Assembly (NCBI GenBank): GCA_900769115.1 | Contig: CAAGFJ010000100.1 | Span: 1 to 15,425, forward strand | DNA length: 15,425 nucleotides | Direction of reading: 5' to 3' | From: Lachnospiraceae bacterium | Lineage (GTDB): Bacteria > Bacillota > Clostridia > Lachnospirales > Lachnospiraceae | Shown here: positions 14,593-15,425 of the stretch, piece by piece | How positions within the stretch are numbered: the first letter of the stretch is position 1 | How the letters are laid out: the number at the start of each line of letters is the position of its first letter | Notes under the pieces: model-generated | Database searches by the model: none | Told to the model about the DNA's origin: nothing | The model's input: the letters and a program-made list of their open reading frames with translations, nothing else | Made by a program: the position numbers and the translations under genes

Positions 14593-14599
14593 CCAATGG

Positions 14600-14632
14600 A
14601 AGCGTGACTGGGATTATCTAGTCACGCTTTTA
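14600..14632 (+). terminator. Rho-independent terminator after the PIN remnant
   Basis: A perfect 10-bp stem (AAGCGTGACT 14600-14609 with AGTCACGCTT 14620-14629) is followed by TTTTAA. It may also serve the response regulator, for which no closer terminator is visible. Confidence 0.85.
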
Positions 14633-14692
14633 ACTCACATAAACTCTTTCGTATATATGACCTTTGATAACTGTGAGCTCTATCAATTCCAC

Positions 14693-14878
14693 TTAGTTTG
14701 GTAATGACATTCTCAATAAAGGAACCCATTCATCCTCCATGATTTTTTCACTGGTAAGCTTAAATCCGTTCCTCTCATAAAATAAAATTCCACGCTTGTT
14801 ATATTCCAGTGCCCACAGCCATGATACTCTCAATTCCTTTATCGCATAGTTAAGTAATTCCGCACCGATTCCACAACT
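14693..14878 (-). pseudogene. C-terminal remnant of a GNAT N-acetyltransferase
   Basis: Reading leftward from 14878 the frame gives GIGAELLNYAI...WALEYNKRGILFYERNGFKLT...EWVPLLRMSLPN and a stop at 14693-14695. The (Q/C)GIGxxLL acetyl-CoA pocket and the RGIxFYERNGF end are characteristic of GNAT acetyltransferases. Immediately upstream of the CGIG motif the frame is closed by a stop codon (14879-14881). About the first half of the domain is missing, so it cannot be functional. The break lies 8 bp after the stop codon of the DUF3784 gene, marking a deletion or recombination junction. Confidence 0.8.
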
Positions 14879-14888
14879 TTAAATTTGG

Positions 14889-15218
14889 TTATTTCTTTTC
14901 ATACTTCTTTGTTATATATAAACTATAAATCGCCATTATCGCTATTGTTTCCATCATTCCGCCTAAAATGGATAACAAAATATATGGCGAATTTTGTCCA
15001 CTAAGCAGCGGAATTCCTAATATGATAAAAATCACTCCGTAAACAATAAACAATTTACCCGTTGCACGATTATATCCCTCTAGGTCATTCACTTGAAAGG
15101 TCTTTATGTTAGCCCAAAAGCCAACTGCTTTCTTTGCGAAAAAGGCACTAATACCTAACCCTATCATAAAACATCCAAACAATGCCCATATTATAAATCC
15201 AATAATGCTTCCATCCAT
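14889..15218 (-). CDS. DUF3784-type small membrane protein
   Basis: A 109-residue protein with three predicted membrane segments (about 5-28, 52-73 and 79-102) and the conserved cytoplasmic-type loop FFAKKAVGFWANIKTFQVNDLEGYNRATGKLFIVYG, which fits the DUF3784 family of Firmicutes. Function is unknown. AAGGAGG lies 7 nt before the ATG at 15218, supporting the start. It stands alone; downstream on the same strand only the acetyltransferase remnant remains. A possible -10 (TATAAA) is seen about 45 bp upstream of the start codon, with a weak -35. Confidence 0.8.
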   Translation of the reverse strand: MDGSIIGFIIWALFGCFMIGLGISAFFAKKAVGFWANIKTFQVNDLEGYNRATGKLFIVYGVIFIILGIPLLSGQNSPYILLSILGGMMETIAIMAIYSLYITKKYEKK

Positions 15219-15284
15219 CTGACAGCCTCCTTACAGATTCCGATTGAGATTTCACCTGTTTTATAGCACATATCGACGCGAAAC

Positions 15285-15324
15285 AAAAAACGGCTGTAAG
15301 CCTTGACTTTACGACCGTTTTTTT
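15285..15324. terminator. Bidirectional hairpin terminator
   Basis: AAAAACGG/CCGTTTTT-type arms (15285-15300 with 15308-15324) form a stem of about 14 bp with one or two mismatches, flanked by A-run and T-run on the two sides. It lies upstream of the DUF3784 gene and would end leftward transcription from beyond the window, or any rightward transcript. Confidence 0.75.
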
Positions 15325-15367
15325 GCTTTTCAACTGTCAAAGATGGGATTATACCTATACACAAAGG

Positions 15368-15421
15368 AAAAGACTAGCAAATCTGTAATTTCGCATAATT
15401 GCAAATTTACCAGTCTTTTTC
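15368..15421. terminator. Second long hairpin at the right window edge
   Basis: An inverted repeat of about 23 bp (15368-15390 with 15398-15421, about 18 matches) has GAAAAGACT and AGTCTTTTTC at its base. The T-run end suits termination of rightward transcription, but no rightward gene precedes it within the window. It may alternatively be a small hairpin repeat. Confidence 0.55.
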
Positions 15422-15425
15422 AGCG

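Overview
The window looks like chromosome of a low-to-moderate GC Firmicute, most likely a gut Lachnospiraceae (Roseburia/Agathobacter/Butyrivibrio-type). This rests on the style of the proteins (purF-purB pair, PilZ protein, Amidase_3 protein, an acidic beta-helix lipoprotein of the Cthe_2159 type), strong AGGAGG ribosome binding sites and consensus sigma-A promoters. I cannot fix the genus from sequence alone.

Layout. Bases 1-~405 hold no gene; they are the right-hand part of a large foldback repeat. 489-3475 is a leftward purF-purB operon (de novo purine synthesis) with a promoter at 3569-3597 and a terminator at 489-516. Back to back with it, a rightward promoter at 3616-3644 drives a small PilZ-domain protein (3801-4151), which abuts without a gap a convergent secreted N-acetylmuramoyl-L-alanine amidase (4152-5420). 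That amidase appears to be translationally coupled to an 11-codon leader ORF. 5424-5857 is a gene-free, hairpin-rich spacer.

5858-10536 is a divergent locus. A leftward three-gene ABC-2 exporter operon (ATPase, permease, permease; organised like the linearmycin-resistance LnrLMN exporters) faces a rightward NarL-type sensor kinase. A 22-bp palindrome and a second, 11-bp palindrome lie between the divergent promoters and are candidate sites for the cognate regulator. The kinase is followed by a 643-residue lipoprotein with a low-complexity stalk and a beta-helix domain. The cognate-looking LuxR/NarL response regulator (13692-14312) lies about 1.07 kb further on.

Most of that 1.07 kb gap (12634-13620) is the most striking object in the window. 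It is a ~987-bp nested inverted-repeat structure with an outer stem, two side-arm foldbacks, an inner 27-bp stem and a central hairpin, and one side arm seems to carry another hairpin inserted within it. Its modules recur in the element at 1-~405, so it belongs to a dispersed family of non-coding foldback elements, either mobile (MITE-like) or transcribed as large structured RNAs. The response regulator has its own TTGACA promoter beginning 11 bp beyond the right end of the element, as if the insertion split a kinase-lipoprotein-regulator operon.

The right edge (14313-15425) is a gene graveyard: the C-terminal part of a PIN-domain protein, the C-terminal part of a GNAT acetyltransferase, an intact small DUF3784-type membrane protein, and two strong hairpin terminators.
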